Of a DNA stretch of 64,000 nt, positions 46,475 through 56,806 are shown piece after piece; within the stretch, counting starts at the first letter, position 1; every line of letters begins with the position of its first letter. Position numbers and translations under genes: made by a program. Below the pieces are notes generated by a model. That model searched no databases. It was given only the letters and a program-made list of their open reading frames with translations, and was not told the DNA's origin. The stretch lies in the NCBI GenBank assembly GCA_033961575.1, contig CM066737.1, forward strand, positions 59,726,771 to 59,790,770, written 5' to 3'. The stretch is from Aselliscus stoliczkanus. Taxonomy: Eukaryota; Chordata; Mammalia; Chiroptera; Hipposideridae.

Positions 46475-47434
46475 AAATAAGTTTATTGGGGTAACAATAG
46501 TTAGTAAAATTACATAGGTTTCAAGTCTACAATTCTGTAATACATCATCTATATAACACATTGTGTGTTCACCACCCAGAGTCAGTTCTCCTTCCATCAC
46601 CAGATCTTTGACCCCCTTTACCCTCTTTTAATATTAAAATATAGCTAATATAAAATATTATATTCATTTCAAGTGTACACCATAGTTATTCAATATGTAT
46701 CTAAAGAAGTGATCACCATAAGTCCAGCAACCATCTAACACCGTACCACACTATCACAATATCATTGACTATATATCCCAAGAGGTACATTATGAGGTCA
46801 GACAATTAGGTTCGTGAAGTTATCCTAGAAAAAGTGCTATATACCTCATTGCTGAATATCACTATGGTCGCCCTCAAAGTACTCCCCTTGGGCAACTATG
46901 TACTAACAACCAGTGAGTAGGACACTTTTCAAAGCAATTTTGGAACTCTTTTTCTGGAATGGTCACCAGAGTTGTCATTGTCCTTGATGTCCTGAATGTC
47001 ATGAAAATGTCTTCCTTTCAATATTTCCTTGATCTTCGGGTAAAGAAAGAACTCATTGGGGGTCAGATCAGGTGAGTAGGGAGGGTGTTCCAATGCAGTT
47101 CTTTACTGGCTTAAAACTCCCTCACAGACAGTGCCATGTGAGCTGGTGCATTGTTGTCATGATGCAAGAGCCATGAATTGTTGGCAAAAAGTTCAGGTCA
47201 TCTAACCTTGTCATGCAGCCTTTTCAGCACTTTCAAATACTGACTTGGTTAACTGTTTGTCCAGTTGGTAAGGATTCATAATGAATAATCCCTCAGATAT
47301 CAAAAAAAAAGGTTAGCAACAGCATTGCAACAAGTTCACAAGCTTACCTCTCAGACCTTGTACATCCCCATTACTCATTTGTTATATACCTGAAAATTTG
47401 GACCTCTTATTCCCCTTCATCTTTTCCCTCCTTT
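46475..47434 (-). mobile_element. L1 3'-UTR fragments split by a mariner derivative
   Basis: 46478-46625 repeats the AAGTTTATTGGGGTAACAAT type of L1 end. 46630-46792 and 47361-47434 are another L1 3' UTR (TTCAAGTGTACACCATAGTT, then CATCCCCATTACTCATTTGT) interrupted by the DNA element at 46793-47360. All minus strand. Confidence 0.65.
46793..47360 (-). mobile_element. 568-bp deletion derivative of the same mariner (copy B)
   Basis: Left end TGAGGTCAGACAATTAGGTT; right end, reverse-complemented, CAAGGTCTGAGAGGTAAGCT|TA. The minus strand retains HHDNNAPAHMALSVREF and IVAQGEYFEGDHSDIQQ, the end of a mariner/Tc1 transposase. Slightly better preserved coding wording than copy A. Inserted in an L1 3' UTR. 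Confidence 0.85.
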
Positions 47435-47519
47435 AAAAATTTTAAATTACAGTTGACATTCAATATAATTTTGTATTAATTTCAGTTGCACAGCATAGTG
47501 GTTAGGCATTTATATAATT

Positions 47520-47860
47520 TAAGAAATGATCCACCTGACTAGTCTAGCACTCACCTGGCACTATACACAGTTATTACATTATTATTGACTCTATACCTTG
47601 TGCTTTAATTTATATCCCCATGATTACTTTGTAACTACCAATTTGTACTTCTTAATTCCTTCACCTTTTCACCATTCCCCCCAACTCCCTCCCATCTTTC
47701 ATACCAACATATCTAGTACCCATTTGACACCATACATAGTTATTACAATATTATTGACTATATTCCTCAACTATACCCTACATCTCCATAATTACTGTGT
47801 AACAGCCAATTTGTACTTTTTAATCCCTTCCCCTTTTTCACTCACCCCAAATCCCCCTCC
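47520..47860. repeat. Tandem duplication of ~165 bp in an L1 3' UTR
   Basis: The order (CTAGTACCC..., TACACAGTTATTACA, ATTATTGACT, CCATGATTACT, AACTACCAATTTGTACTTCT, CCTTCACCTTTT) occurs twice, at about 47535-47668 and 47705-47838, with substantial divergence. Confidence 0.7.
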
Positions 47861-48834
47861 AATCCGGTAACCATCAATAGTTCTCTGTATCTATTAATTT
47901 GTTCCTGTTTTATTTGTATATTTTTTTCTTTAGATTTCACATATAAGTGAAATCACATTGCATCTGTCTTTCTCTGTCTTACACTCCACTTAGTATAGTA
48001 CCCTTCAGGTCCATTTATGCCATTGCAGATGGTAAGAACCCATTCCCTTTCATGGCCAATTAACATTCTACTTTATATATGTACCACTTGCTCTTTATCC
48101 ATTTTTCCATCAACAGACACCCAGGTTGTCTCAACATCTTGGCCATTGTAAACAATGCTGCAATGAACATAATGATACATATGGACTCTCTAAGTAGCAT
48201 CTCAGTTTCTTCAGATAAATACCCTGAAGTGGGATTACCAGGACCTTCTTAGTCTCTTGTTATAAACTTTGTTTTAAAGTTTATTTTATCTGGTATAAGT
48301 GTTACTACCACAGCTATTTTGTTTTTTCATTTCCATTTTCATGAAATAACTTTTTCCATCCCTTTATTTTCCATCTCTGTCTGTCTTTCAATCTGAAGCG
48401 ATTCTCTAGCAGGCAGCATATGTAAGGGTTTTGTTTTCTTATCCATTCAGCCCTTTTATGTCTTTTGAGTGGAGTTTTTAATCCATTTACATTGAAAGTA
48501 AATGTTGATGAATATGTAGCTGTTGCCATTTTATTATTCATAATTTTGATTTTTTTTTCCATATTAAAGAAGTCCCTCTAATATTCCTTTATACTGATAA
48601 GCTGGTGATGAACTCCTTTAGTTTTTTCTTGTCTGGGAAGCTTGTTATTTGTCTGTTGATTCTAAATAAGTTTTGCTGGGTAGAGTAATCTTGGTTGTAG
48701 ATCCTTGTTTTTCATCACTTTTAATATTTTGTGCCAATCCCTTTTGGCCTGCAAAGTTTTTGTTAAGAAATCAGCTGACAATCTTATGGGGGCTCCCTTA
48801 TAATTTAATAGTTGCCTTTCTCTTGCAGCTTTTT

Positions 48835-48848
48835 AAGATTCTCTCTTT
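48835..48848. repeat. Target-site duplication, left copy
   Basis: AAGATTCTCTCTTT, identical to 56793-56806; it brackets the younger L1 and joins the old L1 ORF1 sequence when the insert is removed. Confidence 0.92.
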
Positions 48849-49364
48849 TTTTATTTTATTATTTTTATTTTATTTTATTTTTAATTAGTTTCAGGTGTAC
48901 AACACAGTGCTATAGTTATACATTTTGCCCCTCAAAGTGACAACCCCCCACCCCCAATTCACCACCCCACTCCCCCCCATATCATATATATCTATTACTC
49001 TTCCTTTGACTCTCTTCCACAGTATAATCCACATCCCATGACTATCTATATATATTCAATTACAGTAGGTATACCACCTCCGCTTTAGTAATACAGTGCA
49101 GTGATCAAACCTCTACTCCATCCATGAAATGGTCTCCCTAACAAGACCTATGATCATCTGACATTCCACAGAATATTTACAACATTATGAATTATATTCC
49201 CCAAACTGCTTTTCCTATCCCAGTGGCAATATTGTAGTTGCCTATTTTTGCTGTCTAATCCCTTCCCCTTCTCCCTCATCCCCATTCCTCTCCCAATTAG
49301 CAACCCTGATTTTTCGTCTCTGTCTATGAGACAGTTTCTGTTTACTTTGCTCATTCATAGTTTT

Positions 49365-52300
49365 TCAGATTCCACATATGAGTAAGATCATATGGTATTT
49401 GTCCTTCTCTGACCGACTTATTTCACTCAACATTATAGTCTCTAGGTCCATCCATATCATTGCAAATGGCACGATTTCATTCTTCCTTATAGCGGAGTAA
49501 TACTCCATTGTATAAATATACCACAGTTTCTTAATCCAGTCATCTACTGATGGGCATTTTGGTTGTTTCCAAGTCTTAGCTATTGTAAATTGTGCTGCTA
49601 TGAACATAGGGGTGCATAACTTTTTTTGAATAAGTGTCTTGGTTTTTTCAGGATAAATACCTAGGAGTGGAATTGCTGGGTCAAACGGTAGCTCTATTTC
49701 CAGTTCTTTGAGATACCTCTATACTGACTTCCATAGTGGCTGCACCAATCTGCAGTCCCACCAACAGTGCAGCAGGGTCCCCTTTTCCCCACAGCCCCGC
49801 CAGCACTTGTTGTTTGACTTGTTGATGATAGCCATTCTGACTGGAGTGAGGTGGTATCTCATGGTGGTTTTTATTTGCATTTCCCTAATGACCAGTGAGG
49901 TTGAACTTTTTTTCATATGCCTGTTGGCCATCTGTATGTCCTCTTTAGAGAAATGTCTCTTCATATCTTCTGCCCATTTTTTAATTGGGTTGTTTGTTTT
50001 TTTGGTGTTGAATTTCATGAGTGTTTTATAAATTTTGGATATTAACCCCTTATCAGATATATCGTTGGCAAATATCTTCTCCCATTCAGTAGGCTTCCTT
50101 TTTGTTTTATTAATGGTTTCCTTTGTTGTGAAAAAACTTTTAAGTCTGATATAATCCCATATGTTCATTTTTTCTTTTACTTCCCTTGCCCGTAGGGATG
50201 TATCAGTAAAAATATTGCTCTGGGTAATGTCTGCAAATGTACTCCCTATATTTTATTTTAGGAGTTTATGGTTTCAGGTCTTACATTTAAGTCTTTAATC
50301 CATTTTGAATTTGTTCTTGTATAAGGCGTAAGGAGATGATCCAGTTTCATTTTTTTGCATGTGTCAGTCCAATTTTCTCAGCACCATTTATTGAATAGAC
50401 TATCTTTACTCCAGTGTAAATTCTTGCTTCCCTTGTCATAGATTAACTGTCCGTAAATGCTTGGATTTATTTCTGGGCTCTCTGTTCTGTTCCACTGATC
50501 GATGTGCCTGTTTTTATGCCAATACCAAACTGTCTTGATTACTGTGGCCTTGTAGTAGGTTTTGATGTCTGGTAGTGTGATCCCCCCGACTATGTTTTTA
50601 TTTCTCAGAATTGCCGAGGCTATTCTCGGTCTTTTATGATTCCATATAAATTTTAGGATTATACTTTCTATTTCTGTGAAAAATGCCCTTGGTAGTTTGA
50701 TAGGAATAGCATTGAATCTATATATTGCTTTAGGCAGTATGGACATTTTAACTATATTAATTCTTCCTATCCATGAGCATGGTGGGTGTTTCCATTTATT
50801 TGTATCTTCTATGATTTCTTTCTTCAATGTCTTATAATTTTCTGAGTACAGATCTTTCACTTCTTTGGTTAAATTTATTCCTAGGTATTTTATAGTTCTT
50901 GACGCAATTGTAAATGGGATAGTTTTCTTAATTTCTCTTTCCGTTAGTTTATTATTGGTATATGCAAATGCCACTGATTTCTGAACATTGATTTTATATC
51001 CTGCTACTTTACTGAATTCATCTATCAGTTCCAATAGTTTTTTGATGGAGTCTTTGGGGTTCTCTATATACAGTATCATGTCATCTGCATATAATGACAA
51101 TTTTACTTCTTCCTTGCCAATTTGGATGCCTTTTATTTCTTTTTGTTGTCTGATTGCTGTGGCTAGAACTTCCAGCACTATGTTGAATAAAAGAGGAGAA
51201 AGTGGACAGCCTTGTCTTGTTCCTGATCTTGAGGGGAATGGTTTTAGCTTTTCCCCATTGAGTATGATGTTAGCTGTAGGTTTATCATATATGGCTTTTA
51301 TTATGTCAAGATATGATCCCTGTATTCCCACTTCGCTAAGGGTTTTTAACATAAATGGCTGTTGGATTTTGTCAAATGCTTTTTCTGCATCTATTGAGAT
51401 GACCATGTGATCTTTATCCTTCATTTTGTTGATGTGGTGTATCACATTAATTGATTTACAGATGTTGAACCAGCCTTGCGCACTAGGGATGAATCCCACT
51501 TGATCATGATGTATGATCTTCTTAATATATTGCTGAATTCTGTTTGCTAATATTTTATTGAGAATTTTTGCATCTATATTCATCAGGGAGATTGGCCTGT
51601 AGTTTTCCTTTTTTGTGATGTCTTTATCTGGTTTTGGAATCAGGGTGATAGTGGCTTCATAAAAAGAGTTTGGGAGCCTTCCCTCCTGGATTTTTTGGAA
51701 TAGTTTGAGAAGAATAGGTGATAGTTCTTTTTTGAATGTTTGATAAAATTGACTTGTGAAGCCGTCTGGTCCAGGTCTTTTGTTTTTTGGGAGCTTGTCA
51801 ATTACTGATTCAATTTCCTTGGTAGTAATCAGGGTATTTAGATTTTCTGTTTCTTCTTGCGTTAGCTTTGGAAGGTTGTTATGCTTCTAGAAAATTATCC
51901 ATTTCTTCCAGATTGTCAAATTTGTTGGCATATAGTTGCTCATAGTAATTTCTTAGAATTTTTTGTATTTCTGTGATGTCTGTAGTCATTTCCCCTCTTT
52001 CATTCCTGATTTTGCTAATTTGAGTCCTCTCTCTTTTTTTTTTTTGATGAGTCTGGCTAGAGGTTTGTCAATTTTTTTTATCTTCTCAAGAAACCAGCTC
52101 TTGGTTTCATTGATCTTTTGAATTGTTTTTCTGTTCTCTATATTGTTTATTTCTGCTCTGGTCTTTATTATCTCCTTTCTTGTACTCCCGTTGGGCCTCT
52201 TTTGCTGTTCTTTTTCCAGTTCCCTTAGGTGTAAGGATAACCTGTTGATTTGAGATTTTTCTTCCTTCTTTAGGTAGGCTTGCACTGCTATAAACTTCCC

Positions 52301-53185
52301 TCTTAGGACTGCTTTCGCAGCATCCCAGAGATTTTGGGTCGTGGTGTTTTCATTTTCGTTTGTCTCGAGGTATCTTTTGATTTCCTCCTTGATCTCATTT
52401 GTGACCCACTCACTATTTAATAGCATATTGTTTAGCCTCCATTTATTTGTCAGCTTCCCGAATTTCTTCTTATAATTGATTTCTAGTTTCATAGCATTGT
52501 GGTCAGAGAATACAGTTGAAATGATTTTAATCTTCTTAAATTTATTGAGACTTGTTTTGTGGCCTAACATGTGGTCTATCTTAGAAAATGTTCCATGCGC
52601 ACTTGAAAAGAACGTATATTCTGTAGCTTTGGGATGAAATGCTCTGAAAATGTCTGTTAAATCCAGCTGGTCTAATGTGTCATTTAAGGTCGCTGTTTCC
52701 ACATTGATTTTCTGTCTGGAGGATCTGTCCATTAGTGATAGCGGGGTGTTGAAGTCCCCTACTATGATAGTGTTACTGTTGATCTCTGTCTTTATGTCTG
52801 ACAATATCTGTTTTATATATTTAGGGGCTCCTATGTTAGGTGCATAGATATTTACTAGAGTTATGTCCTCTTGTTGGATCGATCCCTTCATTACTATGAA
52901 GTGTCCTTCTTTGTCCTTTGTTATATTCTTCAATTTAAAGTCCATTTTATCTGATATAAGTATCGCTACTCCAGCTTTTTTCTCAGTACCATTTGCATGA
53001 AATATTTTACTCCATCCCTTTACTTTCAGCCTGTATGAGTCTTTGGATCTGAGGTGAGTCTCTTGTATACAGCATATGCTGGGGTCTTGCTTTCTTATCC
53101 ATTCAGCCACCCTATGTCTTTTTATTGGAGCATTTAATCCATTTACATTTAATGTGATTATTGATAGGTGTGTATTTATTGCCAT
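49365..53185 (-). pseudogene. L1 ORF2 (endonuclease/reverse transcriptase), broken
   Basis: Its 3.8-kb span equals about 1,270 codons, the normal ORF2 size. The first open piece (51986-53185, 399 codons) is the endonuclease: TLNVNGLN (Asn14), QETHL (Glu42), VGDFN (Asp143/Asn145 region) and SDHNAMKLE (227-234) are present. A 12-T run at 52034-52045 marks the first frameshift, and another lies near 51885. The second piece (50378-51583) holds the reverse transcriptase: SIDAEKAFD (63-71), [10 protein letters not shown] (121-130) and the YADD catalytic box (165-168). A TGA at 50378-50380 interrupts FNKWC-ENW, where a tryptophan codon is expected. Downstream, 49719-50168 keeps the C-terminal Cys/His motif (CWRGC, then HCWWDC; C-x3-C-x7-H-x4-C), and 49365-49607 the end (WIKKLWYIYTMEYYSAIRKN ... 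LLICGI). Confidence 0.93.
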
Positions 53186-53233
53186 TTTGTTATTTGTGTT
53201 TGTAGTCTTTCTTAGGTTGTTTTTCTCTTCTAC

Positions 53234-54239
53234 TTAAAGAAGCCCTTTTAGCATTTTCTGCAAAGCTGGCTTGGTGGTAATGAATTCCATTAACTTATTT
53301 TTTTCTGCAAAGCTCCTTATCTCGCTTTCGATTTTATTTTATTTTTTTTATTTTTATTTTTTTTTTAGGGCAGTATCACTGGCCCTCATATGTGGGACCC
53401 GAACCGGGGCCGCCAGCTTTCCAAGCCAGCGCTTAACCACTGCGCTACTCGGCCGGCCCTCTTGCCTTTGATTTTAAATGATAACCTTGCTGGATACAAC
53501 AGTCTTGGTTGTAGGCCTTTATTTTTCATCACTTTGAAAACCTCCTGCCACTCCCTTCCGGCCTGCAAAGTTTCTGTAGAAAAGTCAGCTGATAATCTTA
53601 TGGAGGTACCCTTGTAAGTAACTTGCTGCCTTTCCCTTGCTGCTTTAAGGATTCTGTCTTTGTCCTTAACCTTTGCCATTTTCACTATAATGTGTCTTGG
53701 AGTGGGCCTGTTTGGAATCATCCTGGTTGGAACTCTCTGCACTTCCTGGGCTTGTATTTCAATGTCCTTTGCCAGGTTAGGGAAGTTTTCAGACATTATT
53801 ACTTCAAATATATTCTCAAATCCTTGCTCCCTCTCTTCTTCTGGTACTCCAATGAACCGTGGGTTATTGCGTTTGATGTTGTCCCCCAGCTCTCTTAAAC
53901 TATTTTCCATGTTTTTCATTCTTTTTGATGTTCTGCATGGGTGATCTCTGCTATTTTGTCTTCTAAGTCACTGATTCGATTTTCTGCTTCATCCAATCTG
54001 CTAGTGATTCCATCAAGTTTGTTATTTAATACAGTAATTGTGTTCTTAAGTTCTAGCTGGTTGCTTTTCATGATTTCTCTATCCTTCTTTATATTTTCAT
54101 TAATTTCCTTGAACATTCTAATAATCAGTGTTCTGAACTCTGTCTCTGATAGGTTGGTTACCTCTATTTCCTTTATTTCCACTGATTCAGGAAGTTTCTT
54201 CTGTTCTTTTATGTGTGTTATGTTTCTTTGTCTCCCCAT
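53234..54239 (-). pseudogene. L1 ORF1 (RNA-binding chaperone), broken
   Basis: ORF1p coats L1 RNA and forms trimers through a coiled coil. Here 54239-53916 gives an N-terminal part from MGRQRNITHIKEQKK, with the coiled coil LNNKLDGITSRLDEAENRIS at residues 71-90. A frameshift follows in the A-rich stretch near 53916. The next piece (53919 down) carries the RNA-recognition and C-terminal domains: RFIGVPEEE, ENFPNLAKDIEIQAQEVQR, TPRHIIVKMAKVKDKDRILK and SAETLQ-like STETLQAGREWQEVFKVMK. A SINE at 53337-53460 cuts the end; after it, LMEFITTKPALQKMLKGLL and a TAA at 53234-53236 finish the ORF. Without the SINE it is about 290 codons, a little shorter than human ORF1p. Confidence 0.92.
53337..53460 (-). 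mobile_element. Short SINE inside L1 ORF1
   Basis: Full short SINE (ends CGCTACTCGGCCGGCC) with an A-rich tail of ATTTT/TTTTA units. CTCGCTTTCGATTTTA (53321-53336) and CTTGCCTTTGATTTTA (53461-53476) are its target duplications. It inserted after the L1, so it helps order events. Confidence 0.93.
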
Positions 54240-55980
54240 TCTGGCTTACTCTTTGTGTTTGCTTCAATATAACAGATAGATCCCCCAGATTTCTCAGTCT
54301 TTTCTGGGTAAACTTATATGGTGTGTATCCTTTATATTTGAATTACTCAGTCTCCCTATTCTCCTGTGCTTGTATCTGAGGTGTTCCTTGTGTCGTGCAT
54401 CCTCACTTGTTGAAGTTTTAGTTTTGATTACTTTTGGATTGTCAGTAGGTGGGATTGACTCCCAGATTGATTAGCTGTGAGAATCAGCAGCGTCTGCAGT
54501 TTATGAGCTGCTGTGAGAGGATTGACCCCTCTGATGAAACTTGGACCCTATGGGTCCTAGTACCTGTAGCAACTTCCTTTTGGGTGTGACTCTTGTATGT
54601 CAAACCCAGAAATGCTCTGGTTTTATCTAAAGTTGGCCTCCGGGTATGATGATTCTTGTGTCTGTTTGTTTGGACCCACTGCTGCAGAGTGATTTTAGAG
54701 CATAACAGATCAACAAGAACAACCTCCGCAGCCACCAAAGGAAACCAAATGCTCGCACAAGTAAAATAAACCAACCATCAAACTACAGTCAACTTGTACA
54801 GAAATATCAATCATACTAATTAAGAAAACAAACAGAAACAAAACAAAAACCACACACACAATAATAACAGAAGAGGAAACAAAATAAAAATACAATATCC
54901 TAAAATAAAAAATAGAATAAACATGAGAAACCAATTAGCTATATGTAAAAAATAAAAATAAACTAAAATAATAATAAAAAAAAGTAAGAAAAATTAAAAA
55001 AATAAAATTTGCAGAAAAAAGGAAAAGAGGAAAAGTATAGCAGTGAGAAGAATGAATAAAATAAGAGAGAAAGTGAGGGTGGGGAAAAAAGAAAAAGAAA
55101 AGAAAGAAAAAGAAAAAGAAAAAAGGAAAAAAATACATATATATTTGTCTACACACCCATATATATGGACATATATTCACCTATACACACCTATATATAT
55201 GCCTATATTAAAAACTACAATATGATTAGAATGAAATAGAAATAAAAACCAAAAACAACCAAGATAAGCAGCCAATAAAGGGAAAACAAAACAGAATAAA
55301 ACCAAACAAACCAAAAATACCCATGCCGGTCTACGCTAAAGTCCACCAAGCTCTCTTCAGTTTGTCTGCTGTACAAAAATTCCTGTGCGTCTTGTGGGAA
55401 CAGTAGGCCACCTGATGCCTAGCGTGATCCTGGCACTGCAGGTTTGCTGTACTTGAGTGTGGTTGTGACATGTGATTGATGGTTTTTACAAAGTCACTGC
55501 CTTTTTGCTTTTGCCTGTCCCAAGGCAGGCTGCACCCCCAAAGGTTCAATGAGTGTCTCTGGGCACCCTTTGGGTTGACAGCCTGTGGAGAATTAAAGAA
55601 TTCCTCACTACCAATAGCCTGCTGCTAAGAATCTGTTAATTAGTGCCTCAGCAGGTGAACCTGCCCTGCCTCCCAAGCCTTGCCTAAAGGTGGGGGCAGG
55701 GTAGGTAGTCTCACTCTGCAGCCTTTACTGGGTGGAAATTCTCAACCCCCTGCAGGTAAGGATATCTTCCTAGTCTGCCCCTATTGCTCCATTCAGGAGT
55801 CAGTTTAAGCCTGTCTTGGTGGGGGCCAAAGTTTGTGGGAGTGGGTGAGTTATTGTTTTTTTTGCTTTCTGTTCAAGAGTAGAAAAAGGAAAAAAAAAAG
55901 AAAAACATAAAAGTAAACAAAGCCACAGTTCCAACACTGTTTTAAGCTAAGGCCTTTGCCTCTTATGCTCCAGCAGAGTT

Positions 55981-56792
55981 CCTGCTGCTCTCCCAAAGGG
56001 TCTGTTGGGATTTAGGGAATTGCGCACACCCTACCTTGTGGCTAAGATCCCCGCTCCGCGTCTCTCGGGGACCTGCGTCTCTGCCTGGCGCGCTGCTTGT
56101 CCCAGCGAGTCTTCTTTTTCCCCTGCTCCTGGGTTTCAGGCTTCTGCCTCGGAGCCGGCACGCGCCCGCATGGATCTCCTGCTGCTCTCCCAAATGGTCT
56201 GCCGGGATTTAGGGGACTGCGCACACCGTGCCGCGTGGCTCCGATCCCCGCTCCGTCTCTCCGGGACCTGTGACTCCGGCCGGCGCGCTGCGTCTCCGCG
56301 GGCGAGTCTTCTTTTCCCCCTGCTCCCGGGTTTAAGGCTTCTGCCTCGGAGCCGGCGCGCGCCCGCGCCGTTCTCCTGCTGCGCTCCTGGAGGGACTGCC
56401 GCCGGGGTTCAGGGGACTGTGCGCACCCTGCCGCACGGCTCCGATCCCCGCTCCATCTCTCGGGGACCTGCGTCTCTGTCCAGCGCGTGTTGCTTCTCCG
56501 TGGGCGAATCCTCTGTTTCCCCCTGCTCCCGGATTTCAGGCTTCTGCGCTCCGCGGACCAGGTGGGCACAGAGACTGATCCCTGAACCGGGAGGGTGCAG
56601 GGACTGATCTTGCCCTATCCGCTGCCGGGCTCTGCACTCTGCTTCTGGGGGATCTGGCGAGCCGCGGGTGCAGCTCGTACCGCTGCACAGTCGTCTCCTC
56701 TCTCTCCTCCCGCACTTGTCTGGCCTGAGGCTTCTGCCTCAGACTGCAAACCAACGCGCTCTTGCTGAACTCTAGGTGGGCCGTGGGCCACC
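55981..56792 (-). promoter_or_regulatory. Tandem ~197-bp monomers in the L1 5' UTR (putative promoter)
   Basis: CCTGCTGCTCTCC-type starts occur at 55979, 56178 and 56375. The shared CTTCTGCCTC landmark occurs at 56141, 56338, 56541 (as CTTCTGCGCT) and 56731, giving spacings of 197, 203 and 190. Units 2 and 3 share GGCTCCGATCCCCGCTCC and the Cys/Gly-type GC-rich end. The outermost unit, at the L1's true 5' end, is the most diverged. The block is rich in CpG in an otherwise AT-rich window. By analogy with monomer-based L1 promoters of mouse it is probably the promoter; that is inference. Confidence 0.8.
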
Positions 56793-56806
56793 AAGATTCT
56801 CTCTTT
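56793..56806. repeat. Target-site duplication, right copy
   Basis: AAGATTCTCTCTTT, matching 48835-48848 exactly. Confidence 0.92.

Larger units (their letters stand above)
48849..56792 (-). mobile_element. Younger full-length L1 (7,944 bp)
   Basis: Complete structure on the minus strand: 5' UTR about 54240-56792 with GC-rich monomers at its start, ORF1 53234-54239, a short spacer, ORF2 49365-53185, a 3' UTR about 48890-49364 with a C-rich patch near 48945-48980, and a TTTATTTTATT-type A-rich end at 48849-48890. 14-bp target duplications flank it. It is inserted in ORF1 of an older L1 in the same orientation. Although full length it is dead: ORF1 holds a SINE and a frameshift, and ORF2 has frameshifts and a nonsense codon. 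Confidence 0.93.

Noticed and set aside
50988..51410. 140-codon plus-strand frame
   Set aside because: Antisense shadow of the L1 reverse-transcriptase domain.
56005..56607. 200-codon plus-strand frame and 175-codon minus-strand frame
   Set aside because: They lie in the GC-rich L1 monomers, where stops are rare, and repeat with the monomer period; no domain is visible.
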